Of a stretch of DNA of 64,000 nt, positions 1 to 10,606 are shown piece by piece (position 1 is the stretch's first letter; the number at the start of each line of letters is the position of its first letter). Below the pieces are notes generated by a model. The model was given only the letters and a program-made list of their open reading frames with translations. It did not search any database and was not told the DNA's origin. The DNA is taken from NCBI GenBank assembly GCA_914767715.1, contig OU612071.1, forward strand, positions 1,488,001 to 1,552,000, read 5' to 3'. Position numbers and translations under genes: made by a program. The DNA is from Membranipora membranacea. Its lineage: Eukaryota; Bryozoa; Gymnolaemata; Cheilostomatida; Membraniporidae.

Positions 1-1345
1 CTTTGACAATCCCAACTTTAAAGGTGCCATCGATAAAATGATTTGTTTGTCAAATCAACATAAGGGCTGGTGTAGGGCTGGTATAATAAAAACATGTTAC
101 GTATTTTACCAATCCCCCCTTGAAGTATAAGTGAAATATTGGAACAGGTTCTGATTGATAAGATTGTCATAACGTATTCTGTTCACCTTTTTTCAGGTTG
201 ATCGAGTGTATAGTTGAAAGCAGTACTAAGATGTATAGATATGCGACAAGGAATGATAACCCTAGATACTAGATAAAAAGTGTCTAGTTTCATCAGCATC
301 AAATCTTTTGATTTCATTAAGAATATGAACATAATATGCATTTTTTACACTCTCTAGAAACAATCAGGTTTTGCTCAAATTTCAACCAAACCATAGGATG
401 ATACCCAAAACACTCAATATCTAATCACAATACTTAGAATGGCCGATTGAATATTGGACTCATCAAGGAATACTCAGAGAATAATCACAATTGATTTTTA
501 TTCGATCATTATTATGACAATTTCAATTTCAATCAGTATAATGTAGATAATGATCAAGCGCTGATTTTAACTCAGCAAATACTCAGCCACTGATTGATTT
601 CTGAGTTTATATACTTTATGCCTTTCACTCAGGTTTCAATCAAAATATTCAATGAGACCCATTGAAATCTGATGTGCACTCATATTCTCCTCAATAAATA
701 CCCAAAAATTAATCAGTCTCTGATTGAGCAGCGATTGCTAATCATTTATGACTCAAAGCACAGTCGAAATGAAGTCCTTGATAACACTCAAATCAATATT
801 GAATCAGAAATTGCTGTGTGTGTAAGTATCTCAATTTCCTCAACCGTATAAAAAACGGTATTGCTGGGAATATCTGACTATCTAAGGGACATCTCCCTTG
901 CAAATGCAAGGAGTCATTATCTAAAGAAATTATATTCTTTCTCATCTACTCCCAATCATAGGTTTTTTCCTTGGATATATTTCCTTTAATTTTGCTCATC
1001 AGCAACAGTAATAATTTTTTTATTTTAGCTTGTAAACATATTTTTTCTTCTCCAACGTTAATAATATTCACGGCAATAAAGCTCAATGTGACTCAGTACA
1101 AAGTTCAGGGTGACACAGAGTCACTTAATTTGAAAAAATGACGCCGCACACATTCCCCAATCACACAATGTCTCAAAAGACTGCAAAGTGGGCGTATTGA
1201 AAAGTGAATGGAACCACAGGTCAACACAATGCAATTATAATTGAGAGTAAACAATCTGTTGGCTGAATGAAAGGAATGCCCTATTCACTTCCATAACAAA
1301 GAAACATGAATGGGACCAAGATTAGTCAAACTGATCCTAGTTGTT
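1..1345. repeat. Left edge of array; arm of large inverted repeat
   Basis: No gene is supported here. The stretch from about 840 to 1345 recurs in inverted orientation at about 4860-5285. For example, the reverse complement of the sequence around 1222-1310 (Ttggctgaatgaaagg and its flanks) reads along 4940-5040. The same sequence also recurs near 10.7, 20.4, 28.4 and 34.6 kb. Positions 420-830 are rich in degenerate ATCA/CTCA words without a clear period. I read this as the outer flank of the composite repeat unit that fills the first 41 kb. Confidence 0.6.
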
Positions 1346-1721
1346 ATCAGTCCGTAAACTGATGAAATTTTGCTATGTGCATTATTTTTAGCTGAAGTCC
1401 TGTGTGTTGTGCAGTGGTATACATACTTCAGTTCATGTTACATAGAGTTACGGTTTTTGTTTATTCATCTTAATATGGGATTTAAGATTCAATTTTTCAT
1501 CTAAAATCACATCAGATGAGTATCTCAATTTCTCAGACTGTATGACAGATGCTAGTGCCGGGTATTGCCTGTCATATCTAAGGGGCTTTTCCTTTGCAAA
1601 TGCAACGAGTCACCATGTAAAAAAAAATTCATTGTAATCTACTGCCATCTACGCCCATTTGCTCTCAGTTTGCAGGCAGGACAGAGCGCATCTGGGGGCC
1701 AAACAAACCCCAGTAGTCAAT

Positions 1722-1785
1722 GGACTGCTGTGGGATTCGAACCCACGAGCTTCAACACTTCCTAAAGAACTGAGCCACCTCCTAC
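1722..1785 (-). repeat. tRNA-like (SINE-like) fragment
   Basis: Read on the minus strand, this has an A-box-like TGGCTCAGTTC and, about 30 nt later, a good B box within GGGTTCGAATCCCAC. Together they resemble the internal RNA polymerase III promoter of a tRNA. The segment is too short (about 60 nt) and lacks a matching acceptor stem, so it is more likely a tRNA-derived SINE head or a tRNA pseudogene than a working tRNA. Confidence 0.45.
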
Positions 1786-2049
1786 TCCTACTCCTCCTAT
1801 GAGATAGATCATATCAAACAAATTCCTGAAGTTTTTTTAACTTAGCTGTCTTAGAAATGGTGTCCATTTCCGATCCCCCGATGACTCTTTTTTATCAATC
1901 CCAATTAATCAACTTTTTATGGGGCTTCAAGAAATATAAACAACAGTTATGTTCTTGTGTGTATAATGAAATAACAGAAGCAAAATCGAATGACTGGTTA
2001 CCGACATATTCACATGAAAAGGCCGTTTTTGTAAAAGTGCACAAGATCG
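1786..2049. other. Spacer without supported gene
   Basis: Short frames exist on both strands, but none shows a motif, a paralogue or splice sites. It sits between the tRNA-like fragment and the first fold-back element. Confidence 0.4.
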
Positions 2050-2445
2050 CTGTGTGACACAGCTGGGCTTTGCCCAGCAGAGCCACCAGTTAAAATTTTA
2101 TATAGATTGTTGTGGCATCAAAACCTCTAGCCAGTAGTTTGAATTGAGTTATATGGGCTCTCAAATGGAGGGAGTATTTTCTTCCCCAGCCATCCACCTT
2201 TAGTGGTGACAAAGTTGTTGTTGATCAAACAGGTCCCTTTATTGGATGGCTGGGGAAGAAGATACTCCCTACCTTTTTTTAGCGCTCATATATCTCCATT
2301 CACAGCTATTGGTTAGATCTTTTGTTGCCACAACTCTCTATTTAAATTTTTGACTGGTGGCTTTGCTGGGCCATGCCCAGTTGTGGCAGCAGTGGCTTAA
2401 GGCAACAAATATTTTGCCGCTTCGGCATGTGGTCTGTGTTAAGAA
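2050..2445. mobile_element. Fold-back (palindromic) MITE-like element, copy 1
   Basis: The arm reading cagctgggctttgcccag then agccaccagt near 2060 is mirrored by gactggtggctttgctgg and gcccagttgtgg near 2355-2390. A second, inner inverted repeat (ttcttccccagccatcca near 2180 against tggatggctggggaag near 2245) makes almost the whole element fold back on itself. There is no coding capacity. Two further full copies lie at 8.6-9.0 and 19.05-19.43 kb, and one arm only lies at 27.84-27.90 kb. The superfamily is unknown because I see no clean target duplication. Confidence 0.75.
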
Positions 2446-2696
2446 CATCTAATTTTAATCAATTGAATCAACCACTTATCACCACAATATTTTCTTGAAA
2501 GAATGTGCTTGCTCCAAAAGAAGGGTCACGGTATAAAAGCAATATGTTAAAGGGTCAGTCATATTATAAAGTGATAACCGAGTAACCCCAGTTACCCAAG
2601 TAAATCAAATATTGTGAGTTCATAGGGCAAATAAGAATAATAATAAAATAAAATTTGTGAAAAATAACATCTAAGTTTTTTTTCACATATATTAGC

Positions 2697-2766
2697 AAGG
2701 ATCATAGTGGATCATAGCGGGCAGGTGGAGGCAATAAATTACTATGATCCACTATGATTCCAATCG
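2697..2766. repeat. Short hairpin repeat (GATCATAGTGG palindrome), copy 1
   Basis: Direct words gatcatagtggatcatag are followed after about 20 nt by ctatgatccactatgat, forming a long near-perfect stem. The same hairpin occurs at 8278-8342, 18727-18790 and 27529-27590. In each case it lies upstream of a copy of the 65-residue gene (its promoter side). Confidence 0.7.
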
Positions 2767-3129
2767 TCGGACTTTGAAGCAGTTTTAGTGCAAATATTTC
2801 ATATGGCCTTACAACTTTTCTGTCTGAGATCTTTAAAACCATACCAAACATGGCCTTGTAGGACTTTAACCATATTCCGTACCATTCAACTCATGGTTCA
2901 TATTCCCCTCTTTGCTGGTCATTTGCCAACTACTATCGAAGCTCCATTCATTGTATCAATTTTTTCTCACTACTAATGCATTTTTTTTTCTCCACTTGCC
3001 TTCTTTTTAAAGTTATTTTTCCTGTATCTGCAAAAAAAAATTCACAAAATGATTGTAGATAAGAAGAAAAACTGTTACAATATGTATTGATGACACATAC
3101 TGGATCAAACTATAAAATGCGGGGAGAAA

Positions 3130-3465
3130 AGTCTGACACCTCATTCGACATTCATCTGACCACTGAGCAGTAAAATCAGAGAAATACAATATGTGATGTT
3201 TGATTTGCGTGCAATATAATTATTTACGATCACTAATCTCTTGATTCACTTTTAACTAGTTGAAGACTTTGAATGGTGATTCGGTAGATGAAGCAGCAGG
3301 GGACATGCAGACAGCTTCCGTGATAGTTTCTATCCTGACAGACATGGCTGAACGGCGTGAGCCTTTCTCAAGGGAAAGAAAATTTTATCAAATCATTGGG
3401 ACAAGTCAAAGAGTGTGTCAGCCCTGGTGTACAACAAGTTATAGAAATTATTTGTGCCAAAGAGT
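3130..3465 (+). pseudogene. 65-residue protein gene, broken copy 1
   Basis: This copy is on the plus strand. The leader (ctgaccactgagcag) is recognisable near 3160. The first exon has decayed: ATG is followed at once by TGA and the donor is gone. Exon 2 lacks its acceptor and 5' end but still reads TLNGDSVDEAAGDMQT and AERREPFS from about 3266 to 3370. The donor GTAAG is changed to GAAAG. Exon 3 (KECVSPGVQQVIE) remains readable to about 3465. The combined losses make it a pseudogene. Confidence 0.75.
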
Positions 3466-3621
3466 GACAGAATGCAGCACATATCAATTCTTCTCAAATC
3501 TTACTAAATTTCATAGGGGCAAATTGTCATATAGCTTCAATTAATTATTCTTGAAAACTTAAACAATAGTGATTGAATTGCCCAGTGCAAACGTCTTGTT
3601 CAAACGCACATTATTAAATAT

Positions 3622-4306
3622 CTCCTAGCAGGGTTCATAGAAGACAAATTAACAACACCATGTCATGCGAGAGAGTCTTTTACGTACCTGGTAAAATTTT
3701 CATTGCTTTGGACGAATAGGGGCCCCTTGGCAGCTTCTCAAATACATCAATGTCTATCAGCCGCCTCAAAAATATGCCTCAGGTGATGAATTTTTTTGAT
3801 GATGCTCGTGATTATATATACCATCAATGCAGAGTTTCTTTTGGCTAATAAGCAAGCGTAGGTCATGTGACATTATGGCTTATCAACTCACATTAAAAAC
3901 TGAATTTTGCACTAAACTATGGTATTTTTGATGTATCAGTCGATTTAATCCTCAACATTCATGTCTGTTTTCTCATTTCAAACTCACCAACACATTCTAG
4001 ATTATGAAATAATCAAATTATATCTGATTTTAACTGGCCATTATACCCAATGGTCACATGATTTATGCTTAGTTTTTAGCCAATAGGAACTCAGTATAAA
4101 TGGTATATATAATCATGAGGAAACAACAAGCATCATCAAAAGGCATGTTTTTGAGGCGGCTTATAGACATTGATGTATTTGAGAAGCTGCCAAGGGGCCC
4201 CTATCTGTTCGAATGCGATGCAAACTTGACCAGGTATGTAAAACTCTCGCGCACGACATGGTGTTGCTAATTTGTCTTGTATGGAACCCTGCTAGGAGAT
4301 CTTTTA
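3622..4306. mobile_element. Long-TIR MITE inserted in repeat unit
   Basis: About 200 bp at each end are inverted copies. Tctcctagcagggttc at the left is mirrored by gaaccctgctaggaga at the right, and inner words such as ggggccccttggcagcttct recur inverted near 4185. There is no coding capacity. Sister copies of the host sequence at about 33905-33935 and 40302-40330 read uninterrupted (attaaa then gattgtttgtttg), so they are empty sites and show this is an insertion. The exact target duplication is unclear. Confidence 0.8.
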
Positions 4307-4439
4307 GGATTGTTTGTTTTAAAAAACTGCTCGAAGCTCAACAGTTTTTGAAAGCAGAGCACTTTGCAGTTCTTTTTAATCAACAATAATGGCTTGGTAA
4401 ATAGTGTAATATTAAATTACTGTAAAAATAATGTTATTG

Positions 4440-4640
4440 CTTTTATTTATTTGTAGAGTTTTGTCACTGAGTCCAGAAAAAATGCTACATGTTGTTGGCT
4501 TGCCTACCTAGATTCAAAATGGACTGCTCAAAGACCATGGTAGTCATAGCAGTGTGCAACATCTGGATATATTAAGAAGACTTTATAAATGTATATACTG
4601 TTCTTTTCAATTTAATATTGTATTTATGCTTTCTGAATAA
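4440..4640 (+). pseudogene. Conserved downstream exon B, copy 1 (broken)
   Basis: After ttatttgtag, an exon-like block reads LSPEKMLHVVGLPT, then a stop (TAG), then IQNGLLKDHGSHSSVQ. Paralogous blocks without the stop occur at 34.06, 40.45 and, on the minus strand, 7.05, 17.55, 23.0, 26.35 and 31.05 kb. The function is not recognised. Confidence 0.5.
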
Positions 4641-4859
4641 TTTCTATACTGATCTATTTTGTACAGCATACAAAAATATAAATACATTTAGTCTGATGAT
4701 GCCTACCGATCAAGTATAGAGAAATATCTCAAATTAATCATTATTTCTCCTGTTACATGTTACAAGTTACAAGGCTGCTGATGTAAGGCCATGTAATCTT
4801 CAAAACCTAAACATATATACAACCATGACCACTTTCCTTCTTGTAAGAAGTGTATATTT

Positions 4860-6000
4860 AGATATTTGAAATGCACATTACGAAATTTCATCAGTTTGCT
4901 GACTGATCACAACAGAGATCAGTTGGACTAATATTGCTGCCATCCATGTTTCTTTGTTATGGAAGTGAATAGGGCATTCCTTTCATTCAGCCAACAGATT
5001 GTTTACCCTCAATTATAATTGCATTGTGTTGACCTGTGGTTATATTCACTTTTCAATACGCCCACTTTGCAGTCTTTTGAGACATTGTGTGATTTGGGAA
5101 TGTGTGTGGCGTCATTTTTGCAAATTAGGTGACTCTTTGACTCTTCACCTACGATTGGCAGTACATGAGAAAGAATATAATTAATTTACATAATGAATCT
5201 TTGCATTTGCGAAGGAGGAGTCCCTTAGATAGTCGGATATTTCCCAGCACTACCATCTGTTATGCAGTTGAGGAAATTGAGATACTTATGTGAGGTGATT
5301 TTAGATGGAACATTGAATCTAAAATCGCATGTCTTGAAGAACAAGTCTAAACTGTAACTCTATACAGCGTACGATTTCTTAAGTGTGTATACCACTGCAC
5401 GACACACAGGACATCAGCTAGAAGTATTGTGTATAATGCTGTACTGAGGCATCCCCTACCATTTTAATAACCTGGTGTCTTAATTTACGTATAGCCCTCA
5501 GTGAATTTCGTCGTTTTCTGTGTAATCACATCATCAGTATGTTCGCTTTCATCATTAATTTTGTGTGGTTTGTATATTGCAAAGTATAAAGTATACTTGT
5601 TGGTGATGTTTCTCAATATTTTTGGGAGTAGTTACAGTGGCATGTAGCATGGTTGACATAAGAAGGAGATTGCTACTGTATTGTGGTAAATACAATTATA
5701 GACATTAGAATGCGACATCACATACTGTGGTATTTGGTAACAGACCAATTAGTGTCATCCTTATAGGCATGGTATAAATAACACAAAGGGACCCGCTAGA
5801 GATGAACCAAAAATTAGTTGATCAGTAGATATCTCTCAACTGAATGACAATAGAACAATGTCTTCTTCTCAAACTCATATGTAGCAGATGTTTGTTGTCA
5901 TCTCCAGACTAGGAAAATATGTTTGTTTATTTGCCTTTTTAAAGTTAAAAAATTGCAGGAAGTATCATTGATCTGATTTAGTGAAGCACTCAGTGTGATA
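4860..6000. repeat. Array flank block, right arm of inverted repeat
   Basis: Positions 4860-5285 mirror 840-1345. The remainder (tacagcgtacgatttct, ccctcagtgaatttcgtc, gggagtagttacag) recurs in the same orientation at 11.1-11.65, 20.8-21.6, 28.8-29.6 and 34.9-35.5 kb. No gene is supported. Confidence 0.6.
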
Positions 6001-6045
6001 TATGATATTTTTCAAATATGATGCAAGACACGCTTTTTCGATGGT

Positions 6046-6102
6046 ACATAATAAAATAATGCATACATAATAAAATAATGCATACATAATAAAATAATGC
6101 AT
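6046..6102. repeat. 19-bp tandem repeat, three units
   Basis: Three exact units of acataataaaataatgcat occupy 6046-6064, 6065-6083 and 6084-6102. They lie in the 3' part of conserved block D, where sister copies have a single unit, so this is a local expansion. Confidence 0.9.
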
Positions 6103-6109
6103 AATAATA

Positions 6110-7160
6110 TAAATGTAAATCGATCTGTCCTGTTCTTCTTGACCTCATTCAATAGCTTATAATGTTCAGTTACTGAGAGTCTGGTGGCTTTCCTAATTGT
6201 CTCAATGACTTTAAAGGGTTCCCCTCTAACCAAATAAGAGGAAGTAGGTATTATGCAGTGACATCTTTACAAAGATAATAATTGAACTATGCACTAAATC
6301 ACATGAACTATATTTCCTGCAACATGACTAACTCTGGAGAAGATAGAACTGTACAGCAAAACTGAAACAATGTTAATGCCAATGGTAACAAAATCATATT
6401 ATTATTTGAAAAATTCCCTTAGATATGGTCCTTCATCAACCTGAAAAGCCTCTTGTTTGAAATAAATTGCATCTCATCTGTAGCAAATGTTCGGTGCTAG
6501 GCCAAATTTCCAGAGTAGGAAAATGATGAATACCAATCTTCCTCGTTCAGGGTTAGTAAAATTGCAATTTGGTGGTTAAAAAAATCCCCCTCAAGTACAA
6601 AGTAGCATAGTATAGCTTGCTTTTTGATAACATGGTGTAGCTTGCGCAAGACTACTTTTGAATGGCTCCAATGATTTTTTTTAATCTATTTCAGAATAGA
6701 TTCTGATGATCACTTGTTCCATTTTATGAAGCTAACCTTTTCACTACTCATCTCGAAGGGAAAGTGCTTTAGTGCATTGGTGACTTGATTGAGATTACAT
6801 AAAGCAAGAATCTCAACAGTAAAGAGTTTGCATACCCCGAGAAATTGATGTTGGACCATCAATAGTTCAGGACAAAGAATGATCCATTTGAGATACATCT
6901 CTTGTTCTTTAAGTATCATCGGACAAATGTGTTTACATGTTCATAAATGCTTTACGAAATAGATCGATGTAGCAATTATTAAGAAAACATATATTATGAT
7001 ATTAAATCGAAAAGTACAGCATATACATAAATCCAGTCTTGTTCATTTACCCCATATTTGCATGTAGCTATGGCTACCATGGCCTTTGAGCAGTCCCTTT
7101 TGCATTAAGGTAGGCAAGGCCACAACGTGTAGATTTTCTTCTGTACTCAGTGACGAAATT
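6110..7160 (-). other. Conserved exon-like blocks B, C and D, downstream of gene copy 2
   Basis: Three blocks are shared by many copies. Block B (about 7065-7155) follows ttattcttag and reads LSTEENLHVVALPTLMQ then GLLKGHGSHSYMQ. Block C (about 6715-6920) reads CKLFTVEILALCNL and ALKHFPFEMSSEK and ends at a possible donor AAAAG/gttagc. Block D (about 6120-6240) reads EGEPFKVIETIRKATR. Block C faintly resembles the DUF4476 style of helix, which is only an impression. Block D has in-frame stops at its 5' side in most copies. They may be exons of a second gene, alternative exons, or remnants. Confidence 0.45.
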
Positions 7161-7448
7161 CTAAGAATAAATAAAAAGCATTGACATTATTTTTACAGTA
7201 ATTTAATACCAAACTAATTACCAGGGCTTTAGTGTTCATAAGATAGAACCACAAAGTATCTTGCATTCGAAACCTGTTTAGCTTCCACTGATTTTTTGAA
7301 AGAAAAAATCTTTACTATACGCATTTGAACATGATTCCATAATTATTGTCCAAGTTTCCTAAAATAACTAAATTGAAATTTTATGACAATTCGCCGTTAT
7401 GAAAATATTAAAAAGTTGAGAATAGATAATACATGCTGCATTTTGTCA

Positions 7449-7778
7449 TTATTTGGCACTTATCTTTTCTATAATTTGTTGAACACCAGGTCTAACACAT
7501 TCGGTGACCTGTCACAATGAGTTGATAAAATTTTCTTACCTCTGAGAAAGGCTCACGCCGTTCAGCCATTTCTTTCAGGATAGAAACTATCACAGAAGTT
7601 GACTGCTTGTCCCCTGCTGCTTCCTCTACAGAATCATTCAAAGTCTGCATGTCATCCTCTAAATAAGAAACAATATTGACAGTATGAAAAGTGCAGGTGA
7701 TAAACAATCAGTTAAAATTGAGTGATTGTAAGTAAGCAAACATCACATGTAAAACTTACGTTGTCCAGTTTTGCCCAT
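7449..7778 (-). CDS. Three-exon gene, unrecognised 65-residue protein, copy 2 (intact)
   Basis: Join 7760-7778 (exon 1), 7540-7658 (exon 2) and 7449-7508 (exon 3), minus strand. Exon 1 is ATGGGCAAAACTGGACAAC and ends on a GTAAGT donor. Exon 2 follows cttatttag and runs from DDMQTLNDSVEEAAGDK to MAERREPFSE. A 31-nt intron (7509-7539, gtaag...gacag) precedes exon 3, which reads VTECVRPGVQQIIEKISAK then TAA. Phases agree throughout, and 198 nt give 65 residues. The protein is small and acidic, probably mostly helical, without signal peptide or membrane segment. Reading through the short intron instead ends at GHRMC. A TATA box lies 73 nt upstream of the ATG. I recognise no family. Confidence 0.65.
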
Positions 7779-7850
7779 GTTGTCTTTTTCTGATTTTACT
7801 GCTCAGTGGTCAAATGAAATTGGAATGAGGTGTAAGACTTTTCTCTTCTC

Positions 7851-7858
7851 ATTTTATA
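7851..7858 (-). promoter_or_regulatory. TATA box of gene copy 2
   Basis: The minus strand reads TATAAAAT within aaactataaaatgagaag, about 73 nt before the ATG. That allows a start site about 30 nt downstream and a leader of about 40 nt. The same box and spacing are kept in the two other intact copies. Confidence 0.6.
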
Positions 7859-8277
7859 GTTTGATCCAGTATGTGTCATCAATACATATTAGATTTGTTT
7901 ATTTTTTTTAGTTATATCAATATAGATATTTTTTGTCAATCTGCAAATCATTTTGTAAATTTTCTTCATGCAGATACAGGAAAGATGATTTTAAAAAAAA
8001 GGCAAGTGGAGAAGAAAAAAATGAGTACGAAAATGAAAATAGTCATGAGAAAAAATTGGTACAAAGAATGGTGCATCAACAGTAGTTGGGAAATGACCAG
8101 CAAAGAAAGGAATATGAATCATGAATGAATCGAATGATACGGAATATGGTTAAAGTGACTGTCCTACTAGGCCATGATCGGTGTGTTCTGTGTTCGGTTT
8201 TTTTTAAGATCTCAGACGTAAAAGTTAAAAGGTTATATGAAATAATTGCACCAAAACTGCTTCAACGTCCGACAATT

Positions 8278-8342
8278 GGGATCATAGTGGATCATAGTGA
8301 TTTATTGCCTCCATCTGACCACTATAATCCACTATGATCCTT
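8278..8342. repeat. Short hairpin repeat, copy 2
   Basis: Gatcatagtggatcatag is followed by ctataatccactatgatc, giving a stem like the one at 2697. It lies upstream of the minus-strand gene at 7449-7778. Confidence 0.7.
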
Positions 8343-8574
8343 GCTAAGATATGTGAAAAAACTAACATGCATTTTTTTCAGAAGTCATATTTTATTATGA
8401 TTCTTATTTGCCCTGTGAACTCACAATATTCGATTAGCAGGGGTAAGGTTATCACTATTCTAATAGGACTGGCCCTTTAACATAATGTTTTTATACCATT
8501 GAGCAAGTATATTCTTTAAAGAATATATTGTGGTGATAAGTGGATGATTTAGTTGATATATATTAGATGTTCTT

Positions 8575-8985
8575 AACACAGACCACATCCCGAAACAGCG
8601 AAATAATTGTTGCCTTAAACAACTGCTGCCACAGCTGGGCTTTGCCCAGCAAAGCCACCAGTCAAAAATTTAAATACAGAGTTGTTGCAACAAAACATCT
8701 AGCCAGTGGTTTTGAATGGAGTTATATGAGCTGTCAAAATGTAGGGAGTGTCTTCTTCCCCAGCCATCCATCAAAGGGCCCTGATTGGTCGACAACAACA
8801 TTTGGCATCCCCATGATGGTGGATGGCTGATCAAGACGATACTCCCTACATTTTGAGAGCTCATATAACTCCATTCAAAGCCACCGGCTAGATGTTTTGA
8901 TCCCAAAACTCTATATTTTAATTTTCTACTGGTGGCTATGCTGGGCAAAGCCCAGCTGTGTCAGAAGTGGTTTAAGGGCTAGGCC
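8575..8985. mobile_element. Fold-back MITE-like element, copy 2
   Basis: The arm ccttaaacaactgctgccac followed by agctgggctttgcccag near 8610 is mirrored by gctgggcaaagcccagc and gtcagaagtggtttaagg near 8940-8975. Inner inverted repeats include agccatccatc at 8763 against gatggatggctga near 8817. The short frames on both strands here mirror each other because of the palindrome and are not genes. Confidence 0.75.
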
Positions 8986-9594
8986 CCAATGTCTGCGTCT
9001 GAGTGTATTATATTCCAACAAAAAATTTTATGGCAAATTCTTTGGAACGCAATGCAAATATTCTTCTCTAAATCCACATTGTAATATGTGAAGAAGCTCA
9101 AAAGTGCCCTAGTACCGTCTGGATCGTAGCAACATGCTCTTAAGCTCCAACCTATACACTCACACTAACATTGTTAATCATATGCCTGATCTCATCCACA
9201 AACAAAATGACTACAAACACCGTTTCTTTTCATGATGGTGTTAATATATTTTTTTTTTGTCGATTGACAAATCAATTTGTGAATTTTATTCATATAGGTA
9301 CAGGAAAAATACAAATGCACTATAAATAATAAAAAAATTAATAAAATAAACGGTGATTCGACAGTAGTTGTGAAACGACCAGCAACGAGAGGAATATGAA
9401 TCATAAATGAGTTGAATGATACAGAGTATGATCATCATTTTGCTATTGTACCTTGAGCCTTCTTTTGGAGCACGTATATTCTCTCAAGAATATATTGTGG
9501 TGTGTGTCGGGAATCAAAGCAGCAATATCTTTGCCTAAATCCACATCTTAATTTGTGAAGAAGTTTTTTTTTGTGGTGACATACCTTTGAATTT

Positions 9595-9735
9595 GAGAAA
9601 TCACATGTTTCTTAGCAATCTTTGACCTCACAGGAAGTAGGTTTGGTAAAGGGCAATAATTGGATGGATATTTGATATTTTCACCCTTATGAGTATCATC
9701 TAGTCTAGCAGTTCGAAGAAGATACAACTGTTATT
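9595..9735 (-). pseudogene. LINE reverse-transcriptase fragment (array copy)
   Basis: On the minus strand this reads like the start of an RT domain: YPSNYCPLPNLLPV, then KIAKKHV, then an LLHK-like continuation. This corresponds to the usual N-Y-R-P-I-S-x-L-P...K-I-x-E-K-x-V block of non-LTR retrotransposons. Near-identical fragments lie at 20.02-20.18 and 27.99-28.18 kb, and a longer relative lies at 38.15-39.35 kb. It is too short and degraded to be active. Confidence 0.6.
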
Positions 9736-9857
9736 ATAAACGGTCTATCTGTTACAAGGCTGCTGATGTAAGGCCATGTAATCTTCAGACCCTTAACATA
9801 TATACAACTGTGACCATTTGCCTTCTCGTTAGAAGTGTATATTTAGATATTTAAGGT

Positions 9858-10606
9858 AATGTCAAAGACCCATCCGAATATCAACATGTCATATACCGTT
9901 GGAAAGCTGCCGTGCTACTGAAAATGAATACCTGAACAAAAACTTGATCCGACGACGTTGTGTCATTAAAGGGAGGAAATGAGGCAGAAAACGCTGTTTT
10001 TTTTCAAAGCAGATGGGGGAGACAAATTAAATGCAAGAAATTTCAAACCAGGTGGAATGCATACCTAGAGATTGCGTTCATCCTAAAATTTGATTTTCTT
10101 TGATATATGACAAAGTTTTTTTGAAAGTTCTCACATACGAAGCCGCTTTCATTAGCCATGGTGCAGACAGGAAATGCCAAAAGATTGTTTTCCAGCATCT
10201 TCGTTTTTCTTGAATTTAGCGCAAAATAATGCCAAAAAACAACTATTTTTTGGGACTTTTGAGGTGTTTTTGGCCATTCTTTTGCGTTAAATTCAAGAAA
10301 AACGAATATGCAGTGAAACTATCTGTTGGCATTTCCTGCGTGCACCATGGGTAATAAAAGCGGCTTCGTATGTGAGAACTTTCAAAAAACCTTTCTTTGG
10401 GCACAATAATGGTCATTCGGACAGCACATTCGACGTTATGCAAAAGTTGCGAAAAATATCAGGTGTATTCGAGAGTCCACTGTTTTCGCAATATGCAAGC
10501 TAATTTGTCAAGCTAACAGTCAATGTGTATGACATTTGAAGTGTACTCTAAGGGAAAATCACAATTAAGTTTGTTTCGAGCCTATGATCGGTTATCAATT
10601 AATAAT
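9858..10606. mobile_element. Insert with internal inverted repeat, absent from sister copies
   Basis: Sister copies at about 20290-20320 and 28305-28330 run directly from tatttagaaattta to aacgcacatttcaaaatt. Here about 750 bp separate those two words. Within the insert, ttgaaagttctcacatacga at about 10120 is mirrored near 10370, with further matching over about 130 bp (ccatggtgcaga against gtgcaccatgg; cgtttttcttgaattta against its reverse). No coding frame is supported. The type is unknown. Confidence 0.7.

Noticed and set aside
1720-1785. True tRNA gene
   Set aside because: It is too short and has no matching acceptor stem, though the B box is good.
6012-6233. Hydrophobic tail (LLCIILLCMHYFIMYAL) as a membrane helix
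   Set aside because: It is created by the expanded 19-bp tandem repeat and is absent in sister copies.
8567-8948. Overlapping plus and minus frames with related proteins
   Set aside because: They mirror each other because the DNA is palindromic (fold-back element).
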